Program-made: the position numbers and the translations under genes
NCBI RefSeq assembly: GCF_000153205.1
Contig: NZ_CH672427.1
Span: 2,188,634-2,252,633 of the forward strand
Source of the DNA: Nitrococcus mobilis Nb-231
Lineage (GTDB): Bacteria > Pseudomonadota > Gammaproteobacteria > Nitrococcales > Nitrococcaceae
Direction: 5' to 3'
DNA: 64,000 nucleotides
The notes under the pieces: generated by a model
Databases searched by the model: none
Seen by the model: only the letters and a program-made list of their open reading frames with translations
What the model was told of the DNA's origin: nothing
Shown here: piece after piece, positions 1 through 9,900 of the stretch
Layout of the letters: every line of letters starts with the position of its first letter
Position numbering within the stretch: position 1 is the first letter of the stretch

Positions 1-607
1 GATACCAAGCCTTGAGGAAATTGCGAAACTTGCTGATGCGCGGATGTTCTCTCAGTGTCCCCAAAGTGGCAATGCCCAACTCACGGGAGTCCGTTAGTTC
101 CACCGAGCTGCTGGTGCGGTCTTCCTCCTCTGTACCTTCCACAGCGTCCTCACCCGCCCAGACTGTTCCCTTGCCATATTCCAACCGAAGAAATGGAAAC
201 GGCCGGCCATATCTTTGCCCTTTACGCCGCTGCCTCAGTGCCTCTGAAAGTACGAAAGGCCGGCCGCTGTTATCGAGATCAATGGCAAGTTCATAGGTGA
301 TGGGGCGCTCATTCGGCGCTTCACGGTAATAAATCTCAAAGCTTATCGGCTCATCGACATTTTTAGATCGCAGCCGCTCAAAACCACCGCGCTGCTTCAT
401 GTCGCAGGCGGCCTCCACGTCGGCCGACAGACAATCCGCTACAAAACCGAAGGCGTCGAACAAAGAACTCTTGCCCACGCCATTCTTGCCGATCACCACA
501 GTGAATGGTGTGAGTGGCTCGCCGCTTTGCTGCCCGGATAGCTTGCCTAAAGTTACATCGCGCAGCGCGCGATAGTTTTGCACGCGAAAGCCTTCGATAG
601 TGGCCAT
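1..607 (-). CDS. AAA ATPase (AAA_15/OLD-like), C-terminus beyond the left edge
   Basis: The N-terminal 202 codons of an ATPase that runs out of the window. It opens with a typical RecF/SMC-like beta strand ('FRVQNYRAL') and has a clear Walker A, GKNGVGKSS, near residue 39, followed by 'LFDAFGF' as in AAA_15/AAA_21 proteins. The start ATG at 607 directly abuts the TAA of the methyltransferase gene, with a GGAGGAG ribosome site inside that gene's end, so the two are translationally coupled. Such ATPases often partner nucleases in defence loci; whether a TOPRIM or other nuclease domain follows cannot be seen here. The operon clearly continues leftward. Family assignment is good at the ATPase level only. 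Confidence 0.85.
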   Translation of the reverse strand, partial: MATIEGFRVQNYRALRDVTLGKLSGQQSGEPLTPFTVVIGKNGVGKSSLFDAFGFVADCLSADVEAACDMKQRGGFERLRSKNVDEPISFEIYYREAPNERPITYELAIDLDNSGRPFVLSEALRQRRKGQRYGRPFPFLRLEYGKGTVWAGEDAVEGTEEEDRTSSSVELTDSRELGIATLGTLREHPRISKFRNFLKAWY

Positions 608-3373
608 TTACGGCTCCTCCGTGCGCGTCAGCGCCTGGTCGTACCAGAGGAGCAGCTTCTCGTCTTCCTGTAGTGCCGCTTCAGGGATCTTCTGGGCTAC
701 CTTGATGATGGTCTGGTAGTCCTTATTACCCCAGGCCGCCTTGAACCCCGCACGCAGCGCTTCCAGCCTGAACTCCTTGAGTCGGCGACCCGTCGCGGCC
801 CGGTAGCTTTCGAATTCCTTCAACAGCACCTTCTCGCGTTTCTTTTCGAGATCCTGCGCCTTATTCGGGTCGGGGACATACCAGCGATCCTTGGCCTTGG
901 CGACCAAGCGCGGATCACTCTTTTCGAGACCGCGCAGGTCCTTGTGGTTGGTGGAGAGGTAGCTGTGAATCTGGCTTGGCACATCACCCGCGCCGTCGTA
1001 TCGAATGAAGTTATCCTCGAGCAGCTGTGAGAGCTCAGGCTTGCTCTCATGTTTCTTCCAACCGGCGCCAAGTTGAGTGATGAACTCAGGATGCAGCCCC
1101 TGATACGTCGAAGGGCGTTTTCTCAGGAAATCCGTCAGCCAATCGATGGCGCTGCGCTCGTCGGACACGAACAGCTCCATCTGCGGTGCCTGTGCCATCT
1201 GAGCCCGCTTCTTGTCGTACTCGGCGACCTGTTCCGGCAGGAACACCATGCCGTCACGCTCGGGAAACCGGCTCCGCACCCCACTCAGGAATTCGTCGCT
1301 GGACAAGGGCACGGGCGCGTCATGGCGCACGAACCAGGCTACCAGCCGGTCGTAGATGCGCCGAGGGTCACGCTCGACGATGAGTTCCATCTCCCCGTTC
1401 CTGGTTTTGGTCACCGACAGGTTCCTGAGATGGGTTTGTACGAAGTCCCACGCGGATTCAGGCGTAGCGCCTCGCTGGGCAAGGCGCTGCTCCAGGCCGC
1501 CATTGGGTTTGTAGGCTGAGATCACCAGATCCTGCTTCACTGCGGTGGTGGAGGTCACTTGCCGGTAGCTGCCCTGCAGCTTGTCCAGCGCCGTCACTTC
1601 GGCGACCACGAAACCGGCCTGCTGCAAGGCTACCTGGATGGCGTTCCACACCGCCGCCTTGCTATTGGAGAACACCACCGTCATCCAACGCCCGGGCTTG
1701 AGTACGCGGTGGTACTCGGCGAAGCAGCGTTGCATCAGGTGCTGGTACTCGGGCAGTGCCTTCTTCTTAAAGCGGTCGATGATGGCTTCGGGTTGGGCAT
1801 CGGTCGTCACTCCGTGCCACGACTCGACCAGGAAGTTCAGGTCAGCGTAGTAGATGTTCTCGCCAAACGGCGGGTCGGTGAAGACGTAATCGATAGAAGC
1901 ATCAGGCAGTGGCAGTTGGGCGGCTGCTCCGGTGTTGATACCAGCGAATCCGAATTGGGATCGATACCCGTGGAAGGCTTTTTCTAGTCGGCTCAGCTTT
2001 CCATCGAGGATGTACCAGGGGCTACATTCCGAATGCTGCGACGCGATGTAATATACGCCACTCAGGTACTGATTGACCTGCGAGAAGTGTGTAGGCGTGT
2101 ACCGTGCAAGTACCGACATACCCCAGATAGCTTGTTCAACAAAGAACAACAGGAAAGCCCGAGTCCGAGCACCAGGGTATGCGTTGGCCTTCTCCCACAG
2201 CTTGCCCATGGCCTGCGCGGCACGTGGCAGAAAAAAGTGGTGAATGTGTGTGACTCCCGCGTAGTCCATGCGAGCCCGCTCATGAGTCATGTGCATCGGC
2301 GGGATTTCGATGGTGGGCACTTGAAACGGGAGCGGCAATGACTCAATGCGCTGGATCACAGCCAAGTCATCGTGGGTCGGCTTCTTTTCGTAGCGCGTCT
2401 TGCCGTCGGTGTATGAGATCAGCGTCGCCGCCCGTTTGGGCACCTGTATCGTATTGCCTGTACTCGGATCGAGCTTTGCTGTGTATAGGCGGTCGAGCCG
2501 AGATTTGATCAGCTCGGCGCCGCAGTGTGGACAAGGAAACGACTCCTTGACTCGCTTGGACTTCTCATCAAGTGCCTCCTCGGTGAAGTTCACCTCACCT
2601 GCACACTCCGGGCAACTGTAGAGCTGGCTCCAAACGGTGTACCCGATACGCCCCTTGGTCTTGCCGTCGGTGTGCAGGGTTTCATACATCCAGCCGACAT
2701 CCTGCTCGACCGACTTGAGCAGTTGCTTGCCTGCCTGCGCGAAGGCATCGACGTCGAACGGCAGGTTGTAGTTGGCTGCAATGAAGGTGGCCACCGGCGA
2801 CAGGTCGTTGAGCACCACTCGCCGCGCACCCCATTGCGGCGCCGGCCGACCTTCCTTCTTCCGCGCCAGCTCGACCTCGTGTCGATACTTGGCTGGCGCC
2901 GTGCCGCACCACTGAGCGGCTACACCCGTCATGCCAGAGCCCGCAAACCCGTCGAGCACGATGTCGCCCGGCTTCGTGTAGTGCAGGATGGACGGCACGA
3001 TGGCCAGATGCGGCACCTTGGTGTGGTAAGAGTGCGCCTTGTAGATCGGATCGGTCTTGCCCACCGACACGTCGATCGCCAATGGCTCGCGCCGATAAGA
3101 TTCGGCCGGGTCATAAGGCTTCCCATACTGCTGAACGAAATCGGCCAACCAGGGATTCGGGCACGCGGTGTAGTACGGCGGATCGGACATGGCCAGAATG
3201 GCCTCGTCCGTCCCCTGCGGAAATCCTTCCTGCTTGCGGAATGCCGGGTCTTTGAGTTTTTCGGCCAGCAGTTTCAAGTAGTGCTTGCGACGCGCTTGGT
3301 CGCTTGGGAATGTCTGCCCAAGACATTCCACCGAGCCGGAGATCTGCTTGCCTGCTTCAAAAAGGGATGTCAT
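608..3373 (-). CDS. DNA methyltransferase (N6-A/N4-C type) with zinc ribbon
   Basis: A 921-residue amino-methyltransferase. A DPPYY motif lies at about residues 64-68, the SAM-binding motif I 'LDGFAGSGMTG' at about 140-150, and a second catalytic-type motif DPPFGEN at about 500-506. Two CxxC pairs (CPEC about 254, CPHC about 281) suggest an inserted zinc ribbon. The architecture resembles the large COG1743-type modification enzymes rather than PglX. The start is placed at the ATG at 3373, 17 bases inside the end of herA, because the longer upstream extension merely reads the herA 3' end out of frame. It is the sixth gene of the defence operon and would mark self DNA. No cognate nuclease gene is visible in the window. 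Target sequence unknown. Confidence 0.88.
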   Translation of the reverse strand: MTSLFEAGKQISGSVECLGQTFPSDQARRKHYLKLLAEKLKDPAFRKQEGFPQGTDEAILAMSDPPYYTACPNPWLADFVQQYGKPYDPAESYRREPLAIDVSVGKTDPIYKAHSYHTKVPHLAIVPSILHYTKPGDIVLDGFAGSGMTGVAAQWCGTAPAKYRHEVELARKKEGRPAPQWGARRVVLNDLSPVATFIAANYNLPFDVDAFAQAGKQLLKSVEQDVGWMYETLHTDGKTKGRIGYTVWSQLYSCPECAGEVNFTEEALDEKSKRVKESFPCPHCGAELIKSRLDRLYTAKLDPSTGNTIQVPKRAATLISYTDGKTRYEKKPTHDDLAVIQRIESLPLPFQVPTIEIPPMHMTHERARMDYAGVTHIHHFFLPRAAQAMGKLWEKANAYPGARTRAFLLFFVEQAIWGMSVLARYTPTHFSQVNQYLSGVYYIASQHSECSPWYILDGKLSRLEKAFHGYRSQFGFAGINTGAAAQLPLPDASIDYVFTDPPFGENIYYADLNFLVESWHGVTTDAQPEAIIDRFKKKALPEYQHLMQRCFAEYHRVLKPGRWMTVVFSNSKAAVWNAIQVALQQAGFVVAEVTALDKLQGSYRQVTSTTAVKQDLVISAYKPNGGLEQRLAQRGATPESAWDFVQTHLRNLSVTKTRNGEMELIVERDPRRIYDRLVAWFVRHDAPVPLSSDEFLSGVRSRFPERDGMVFLPEQVAEYDKKRAQMAQAPQMELFVSDERSAIDWLTDFLRKRPSTYQGLHPEFITQLGAGWKKHESKPELSQLLEDNFIRYDGAGDVPSQIHSYLSTNHKDLRGLEKSDPRLVAKAKDRWYVPDPNKAQDLEKKREKVLLKEFESYRAATGRRLKEFRLEALRAGFKAAWGNKDYQTIIKVAQKIPEAALQEDEKLLLWYDQALTRTEEP

Positions 3374-5477
3374 CGTCAAATTCCCCGGCATTACCGACTG
3401 CTTGGTTGTTTGCGTTTTGTTGTTCGGGCTGCGTCTGCTGCCAATCTGTGGCAATAGCAGCCCAATCCACCTCACGCTGAGTCTGGCCAGACCACACGGC
3501 CCAGAAATCGGGGTCATCCGATTTCGGCCGATGGAGTTCCGGCAAGGCATTGATCTGCACGAGCACTGGCAGCTCGGAGGCCCAGCCCAACAAAATGGCG
3601 TTGCGCGACGGCAGGGAGGGCAGATCGCGCAGCAGGCCGCGCAAATTATCAGGTACGAGCTTGTGCACCAGCTCCTGATCGCGATCGTTGCTGATGCGAT
3701 GGAGCAGATAGCTGTTGCATTGGGACAGCACCGTGGGCGACAGCTCGCTCGGACGCTGAGACGACAGCACCAGCCCTAGACCGAACTTGCGGCCCTCGCG
3801 GGCGATCTTCTCGAAGACCTGGCAGCAGATGGCGGCGGAATTCTGATTCTCCGTGTCGTCCTTATAGCGTTTGATGAAGGTATGCGCTTCTTCCATTACC
3901 AACACGGTGGGTAAAGTCTTGCCGCGGCTGAGCTTGCGGTAGCGCTGCAAGGCTTCCAGCGTCATGCGGGCAATGACCGCAGTGATGATATGGACGACCT
4001 CGGCTGGCACCAACGAAAGGTCGATGACAGTGACTGTGCCGTTGGAGGCTTGATTGTCTCCGATGTACTTGCTCAGCCAGCCGTATAGGGATACCTCTTT
4101 AGTACCACCAGTGATGGTCTTCATGCGACTATCCGAAAGAATTGTTCGGATTCGCATGAGCATGGTTTCGACGTACTCGGAAACGTTCAACAGTTCAGCA
4201 TTGGCCTCGACGCTGCGCAGGAGTTGATCGCCGGTGAATGGGCGTGGCACGTCGGCATCGATAGGGAGAATATCCACATCGCTACCACCGAAGGCAGCAT
4301 GAGCCGACTTCACTAGGCTTAGAAACTCATCGATCTCTGCTTTAGTGAAGTCATAAGTTGGATACTGACCACCACGTGCGCTTGCGAACGCCGTAATCTT
4401 ATCTTTCACCGCCTTCAGCGCGGAAACTTCTTCCGCGCTGAACGAGGCGTCCTCTGCAAGCCCTTCTTGCCACTTCTTGATCTTCTCGAAGAAGTTCTTT
4501 GGATGAGGAAAGTTGGCCCAAGGCCTGCCGGCATTCCGTTCGATCTGAATTACACTCACCACGGTTCGCAGGAAACGCCGCATCTCATGGCTTGGCGTGG
4601 CTGAAGCATCTACCGCGCCATCGCGAACCGAGCGAAGCGCCTGAATCAACGTCGGACGCTGCGTCCTGGCACTCGCCTGAGTGAATGCGCTCCATTCGGC
4701 GCTATTCCAGAACCACAGGGGCACCTGGAGCTGCTCGATACCTTTGGCGGGCTCAACCGCGAACACCCGCACGTTGCTCATATCCCGGAAGGTGTTGGCG
4801 TATTCTCCATTGGGATCGAGCACGATGAAGCGGGCATTGGGGTCAGAGCCGCCGCGCGCCTTCTGCGCCTCATCCATTGACCAGCGGATCAGTCCCGCCA
4901 CCGAGCAAGATTTGCCACTGCCCGTGTTGCCCAGCACAGCCAGATGGCGGCCGAAGAGACGGTCCGGGTCGATCCGCACCTCCGCGTTGGCGGCCAGCGG
5001 ACTGATGCCGATCTTGACGCGGCGGTTCTTGCCGGACTCGACGATGGCGCGCAGTTGGCTCTGCGTCGGAAGCAGTACCGGATCGCCGACCGTGGGATAC
5101 GCCTCTACGCCACGCCGAAACTCATAGCGCTCCTTGTCCCCATCCAGGCCTTCGTAGATCAGGCACCCCAAGGGATTGAGACTCATCTTGCGCAGTGGAT
5201 AGGGTAAATCCACCAGGCCAAAGTCCTGCATACCCTTGCGCTTCGGGTACTGCGAGCGCTCGACGGTGATCCACTCCACCTGCGCCACGAGATGGCCCTG
5301 GTCGCTGGGCACCAGCGCATAGCCATTGATGCGAGGAAACGGACGCGGTGTTCCAGTATTCAGCGCGACGGCATCCGGTGCTTCGATGTCCAGCAGCACC
5401 TTGATCTCGTCCGGCGAGACGAAATCAATCTTGCCGATGCGCAAGGAATCGGCATAGGCTATCGGCGACACGCTCAT
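3357..5477 (-). CDS. herA: HerA-family hexameric ATPase/translocase
   Basis: A 706-residue HerA/FtsK-type motor (DUF87). The N-terminal 160 residues look like a HAS-barrel; the Walker A GNTGSGKS is at 183-190, the Walker B is in 'VLVMEEAHTF', and the 'SSQRPSELSP' sensor/arginine segment follows. Its ATG overlaps the SIR2 stop (ATGA at 5474-5477), the tight coupling expected of subunits of one complex. Known SIR2-HerA defence pairs form a large assembly in which HerA activates the SIR2 NADase during phage infection; the same role is inferred here. The difference is that this pair is embedded in a BrxF/BrxC/methyltransferase operon rather than standing alone. Confidence 0.9.
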   Translation of the reverse strand: MSVSPIAYADSLRIGKIDFVSPDEIKVLLDIEAPDAVALNTGTPRPFPRINGYALVPSDQGHLVAQVEWITVERSQYPKRKGMQDFGLVDLPYPLRKMSLNPLGCLIYEGLDGDKERYEFRRGVEAYPTVGDPVLLPTQSQLRAIVESGKNRRVKIGISPLAANAEVRIDPDRLFGRHLAVLGNTGSGKSCSVAGLIRWSMDEAQKARGGSDPNARFIVLDPNGEYANTFRDMSNVRVFAVEPAKGIEQLQVPLWFWNSAEWSAFTQASARTQRPTLIQALRSVRDGAVDASATPSHEMRRFLRTVVSVIQIERNAGRPWANFPHPKNFFEKIKKWQEGLAEDASFSAEEVSALKAVKDKITAFASARGGQYPTYDFTKAEIDEFLSLVKSAHAAFGGSDVDILPIDADVPRPFTGDQLLRSVEANAELLNVSEYVETMLMRIRTILSDSRMKTITGGTKEVSLYGWLSKYIGDNQASNGTVTVIDLSLVPAEVVHIITAVIARMTLEALQRYRKLSRGKTLPTVLVMEEAHTFIKRYKDDTENQNSAAICCQVFEKIAREGRKFGLGLVLSSQRPSELSPTVLSQCNSYLLHRISNDRDQELVHKLVPDNLRGLLRDLPSLPSRNAILLGWASELPVLVQINALPELHRPKSDDPDFWAVWSGQTQREVDWAAIATDWQQTQPEQQNANNQAVGNAGEFDDDIPF

Positions 5478-6886
5478 GTTTTGGCCTCCGCGTCCGGGGA
5501 ACCGTCACCCTGAGTATTGTCTTGGGGTGGGGATTCCGCGCCATAACGTTGCTTGAGCAACTCGCTCATGCGGAACGTGGCCCTGTCGATGGCAGCCTTG
5601 GGCAGGAAGTATTCGGTCAGTGTTGTCAGATCGGCCAACTGCGGCCCGACCAACAGGCTGACTTGGGACTTCCGCTCCTCCGCAAGCGGCAAGATTCGGC
5701 CAAGGTTGTCATCCCTCGAAATCACTACCAGATGCGCGGATGGAATGGTGAGCATGTCGCGGATCACGCGATTGATATGTTCGTCGCCAAAGCTGTAGCC
5801 GTAGGTAACCAGCGTGCTGTTGGGACGGCACACAACGGCGGCCAGATCGCGGAACAACTCCACATAGGGATAGGCCAGCGTTTCCCTATCCTTAGCGGCG
5901 TTGGGGTAAATCATCAGTTGAAGGGGGCTGGCTCTCGTCAAACCGGGTGCCTCCAAATAGGGAGCAACCTCGACTACGCCAAACGGCAGGCCGATACGAC
6001 GGATTTCTTTGCCCGCTTGCACCCAGTCCACCGAACCATGCAGCTTGGTGAAGCGGGCGACGCCTTCCAGATAGCGCGGCTCGCCGCGAATGCCTGGCGG
6101 GTTATAGTGCATATCCAAATCGAGCCGGGACGAGCGGAAGATCGGCATTAAATTGCCGAGGAAGCGGTCTAGCAGATAAAGACCCGCCAGTTCGGCTCCT
6201 GCTTCAATCAACCGATCGTAGTTGGTCGTGAAGATGTTCAGCCGATCCCGGGTTCCGGTGCGGCTGGCAAAACTCATCAGGAACGTGACCAGGCCAGTGA
6301 AGGCCTTTTCTCGCTGCTGTTCCAAGGCGGTGGCAATGCCAGCTTCGCCTTTAAGAATGGATTTGGCAAAGTTCCGAAGTGTCGTCGACAGGTCTTCTCG
6401 CAGTGCATCAGCCTGCTTGCGGACACCGAAGATCTCCAGTCCCCGCAATAGCTCGTTGGCTATCCGAATATGGTCTTCGATATTGCTCTGATCACGTCCC
6501 GCTGCCTTTGCGGATGCGTGGGCGGCTGCATGTATCTTTTCTTTGAAACGTCCCTCGGAAACACTACCCGACATGCCGGATGCAAGTTTTCCGGCCGCTA
6601 TCTCATGCACCGCGTAGGTCAACCCTGAACCGACCAAGAGCGAGAGATGCTCAGACTGAAACAGAGATGTCAGCCAGGGTTCGATGCGACTGCGCAGTTC
6701 CTTGAGACCGAATTCCTGCGCACTGACCCACTGTACATCGACCCCTTCGCAGAGCTTGAACTTTCCTTCTTCGACTCCCTCGAAGCGAACGGTCTGATGG
6801 TCGTCCCTGACCTTCAGCAGGTTGATCGTCTTCGGACCTGAGCCAGCTTGGATCGAGTCGCCTGTTTGTTGTTCATCCGTTGGCAT
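5474..6886 (-). CDS. SIR2-family NADase (defence effector)
   Basis: A 470-residue protein with a SIR2-like domain. Visible signatures are the NAD-binding 'LLVGSGLT' (about 83-90), 'TTNYDRL' with the conserved Asn/Asp (about 220-226), the catalytic-type His in 'KLHGSVDW' (about 283) and 'YGYSFGDEHIN' (about 362-372), which is typical of the SIR2_2 proteins of bacterial immunity. The start is the ATG at 6886 behind a perfect AGGAGGT, not the GTG six bases upstream. Relatives cleave NAD+ after phage sensing and arrest the cell. It precedes herA with a 4-base overlap and follows brxC by 57 bases. Substrate and trigger are inferred from the family. Confidence 0.88.
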   Translation of the reverse strand: MPTDEQQTGDSIQAGSGPKTINLLKVRDDHQTVRFEGVEEGKFKLCEGVDVQWVSAQEFGLKELRSRIEPWLTSLFQSEHLSLLVGSGLTYAVHEIAAGKLASGMSGSVSEGRFKEKIHAAAHASAKAAGRDQSNIEDHIRIANELLRGLEIFGVRKQADALREDLSTTLRNFAKSILKGEAGIATALEQQREKAFTGLVTFLMSFASRTGTRDRLNIFTTNYDRLIEAGAELAGLYLLDRFLGNLMPIFRSSRLDLDMHYNPPGIRGEPRYLEGVARFTKLHGSVDWVQAGKEIRRIGLPFGVVEVAPYLEAPGLTRASPLQLMIYPNAAKDRETLAYPYVELFRDLAAVVCRPNSTLVTYGYSFGDEHINRVIRDMLTIPSAHLVVISRDDNLGRILPLAEERKSQVSLLVGPQLADLTTLTEYFLPKAAIDRATFRMSELLKQRYGAESPPQDNTQGDGSPDAEAKT

Positions 6887-6943
6887 GGTCACCTCCTGGG
6901 GTAGTCTTTAGCTGCAAGCTCACGTCATGAGTGATTGTTGAAT

Positions 6944-9900
6944 TCACTCCACGACAAACCGCAGCTTGCTCGCATCCTTGCCTTTGCAGCGCTCATTCAG
7001 AAACGACTCAAATCGCTTGCGCAGGTCATCGGGCGTCGCGGGCGATCCGCCAGCGAGCAGCGCCTTCTTGATTTCATCGTCGGTGACGAGGATCTTCTCG
7101 AGGCCGGAGAGTGCCTCCTGCACGGCGGCGACGAACTCAGGCGTAACAGGGTCAGGCAACGCCTTCGAGACTAAAAAGCCCTTGATCAGGTCGTGTTGCA
7201 CAGCTTTCAGTAGCTCGAAGTTGGCCTGGATGATCGGGTCGTCGAGGTTGTCGAGCAGCGCCTGCTGCCAACCCTGCTGTAGTCTGTCCAGTTCGTCGTC
7301 CAGAGTCTTGAGCACATTGGCTGCGGGTAGGAAATCACCCTGCTCGTTCGCTGGGCGGAAGCTGCAGTGCGGACAGACGGGGCTGGCGGCCAGCTCGGAC
7401 TCGATCAAGGAGGCACAGCTCTTCAGCTTGTCGAGCTTGTCTTCGAACGCCGTAAGCTGGCCGGGGTGCATGAGAGAGATGCCAGCGAGTGCGCGCAGGG
7501 TCACAATGCGCGGATCTTTGCGCATCGCGGACTTGGTCTTGTCCTCCGCTACGCCGAGCCGCGCTTTGCTGTGTTGGGCCACGTAGGCGGTGATGTAGTC
7601 TTTCTTCAGTGCCGCCAGACGCTGGCGGTATTCGGCGGCGTGCTGCGCACTGCGGTCATCGGCGAGCTTGTCGAGGATCTCCTTGCGCGCCGCCTGCGCC
7701 TGCTGGACCCAAGTGTGGTCAGCGACGAGCACCATCTCGGCCTGTGAAAGATAGGCTGCTATGGCTCCCAACTCGGCCACCAAGTCACGGAGCTTCTCGA
7801 CGGACGACAGGACCTCAAGGTTCTTCTTCTGAGCGTCGATGTCCTCTTGGGTGATGCGCAGGTTTTTGAGCTTGCCAACGGTGTTATAAGGCGAGAGCCC
7901 TTCGAGGAAACCCTTGAGCGCTTCGAGCCGCGTGCGCCAGTCACGCAGCTCTTCCTCACGCAGCAAGGGCTGGCCCCAGAAGCTGAGCCGGGTCTGCAGA
8001 TCAGTCCCGACCGCCAGCACGCGGTTGACGAGCTTCGCTACAGCATCCAGAAGTTCCTTGACCGGCTCCTCCTTGCCTTGGGTCGCCATCTGGGCAAGGC
8101 CAGACGGCAGGCCCAGCAGCTCAAACAGCGAGCGCAGGACGGCGACATTGATCTCCTTTGGTGCCTCGACGTGCTTGAACTGTTTGAGCTCGTCCAGCCC
8201 CCGCTCGACCAGCAGCGAGATCTTGCCGGAATCGATCTTGTCGCCGGTGATGGCCAGGACGATATCGCCCGAGTACACCAGGCTGCCCAACACGGTGACG
8301 AGCAAGTCCGGTTCCAAACGGAATCGAACCGGGGCGAAATACTCGACGTCGGTCGGTCCACTTACCAGTTCACCGCGGTTGAGCACCTGGCCCTGGCCTT
8401 TTGCCTTCAGTCGGCTTAACACTTCCTGGGCATACTTCGATCGCGTAGGCTCGATGCGGTCGCCGTCCAGCATCTCCAGCGCATCCAGGATGGCGACCGC
8501 GTCCTTGGTGCGCGTACCGCCCGCCAGTGCCTTGAGCGCGTTGCCGATGAGCTGCTTGCGGTTCGATTCGGTGACCAGTACCGAAAAGGTCGGATACTCC
8601 GGAGCCAGGTCCGTGAAGTGGGTACCCAGCGCCAAGCCAGACGTCACATTGACGATGTCTCGGAAGTTGGCGCGCTCGTCTGAACCCAGTCGGAGCTTGT
8701 CGCGCATCGACACCCCCTTGGCCCATTCCTGCAGGGTCTTGGTCTTACCCTGATGGGTCACCTCGAAGGCGGTCATCTGCTTGTCCTGGAGCCACTTGCT
8801 CATGCCACGTAGGGCATCCTTGGCCTTGTCCAGGTAGACGGCCTTGGCCGCCCCGCTGGCTGTCGAGGCCAGCTCCTGGGCCGCGGCATAGAAGGCCAGA
8901 TGGCGTTTGATGGCGTCGTCCAGCCCTTTCAGGCGGAAGAACACTTCGTCGGCCTTCGCTTCATCGCGAAAGCGTGGCGGCTCGAACGGCTGGATGAAGT
9001 AAATATAGAAGTCGCGCTCCGGCTGGGCGGTCGGTCGATCATTGGGCGCCCCGAGGAACAGGTAGCCGTTTCGCTCGACACCATGGTCTTGCCATTCAAC
9101 CTGGTATTGCCAGATCTTGTAACCGGTTACATAGGCATGCTCATCGGTGCGTTCCATGAGCTGCATAAGCGCGCTGTAGTAGGCGCGGTCGAGTGCATCG
9201 TCAGACAGCGCTTCGGCGCGCTTTTCGACCTGGGCGTCGTAGTCGACGTCTTTCTTGAGATCGAGGTAGTACTGCTCGGTGTCGGGCGCCTTGGAGATGA
9301 ACTGGCCATTGACCGTCTTGACGATCTCACGCAATGTCGTCTGCACTGCTGTAAGCAGGTCGTCGGAGGGCTCGCCGCCCAAGCCCTCGATGCCGGGCTG
9401 GTACAGGCAGAGCGTATCCCGCAGTTCCTCGGCGGTTGGACCGACCGGCACGTAGATATCGCCACCGGTGGTCAACCGGTGCACGGACAGCCCCTTAATC
9501 ACGCGCATGGCCATCGCTTTGTATGGTGGGCGGGTGAAGGCTTTCTGAACGCGCTCGCCAAGCACTTCCGAGACCTTCAACACCGGGCCAATGTTTGGGT
9601 CCGAGCGCAGCACGGAGTTCGAGGTGACCGTATCCCAGAACCTGTCGAACCCGATCAGACCGGGGCGATCGGTCGGAACCTCGTCATCCAGAAGAGCCTG
9701 AATCTGGTCGCGCAGGGTGACCAATGCGCCGCGCTTCTCGGTGAAGATCAGCTGTTCGAAGGTGCCGATGTAGTCCGGGTGAACCGGAAACAGGCGGACG
9801 TACTCGTCCATCCGCTCATTCATGTTGCTGTAGAACTTGGCAAAGGGCGTAAGGTAGGTGCGGATTTTGTGCTGCTGGTCGGCTGACTTTTTGAGCAGAC

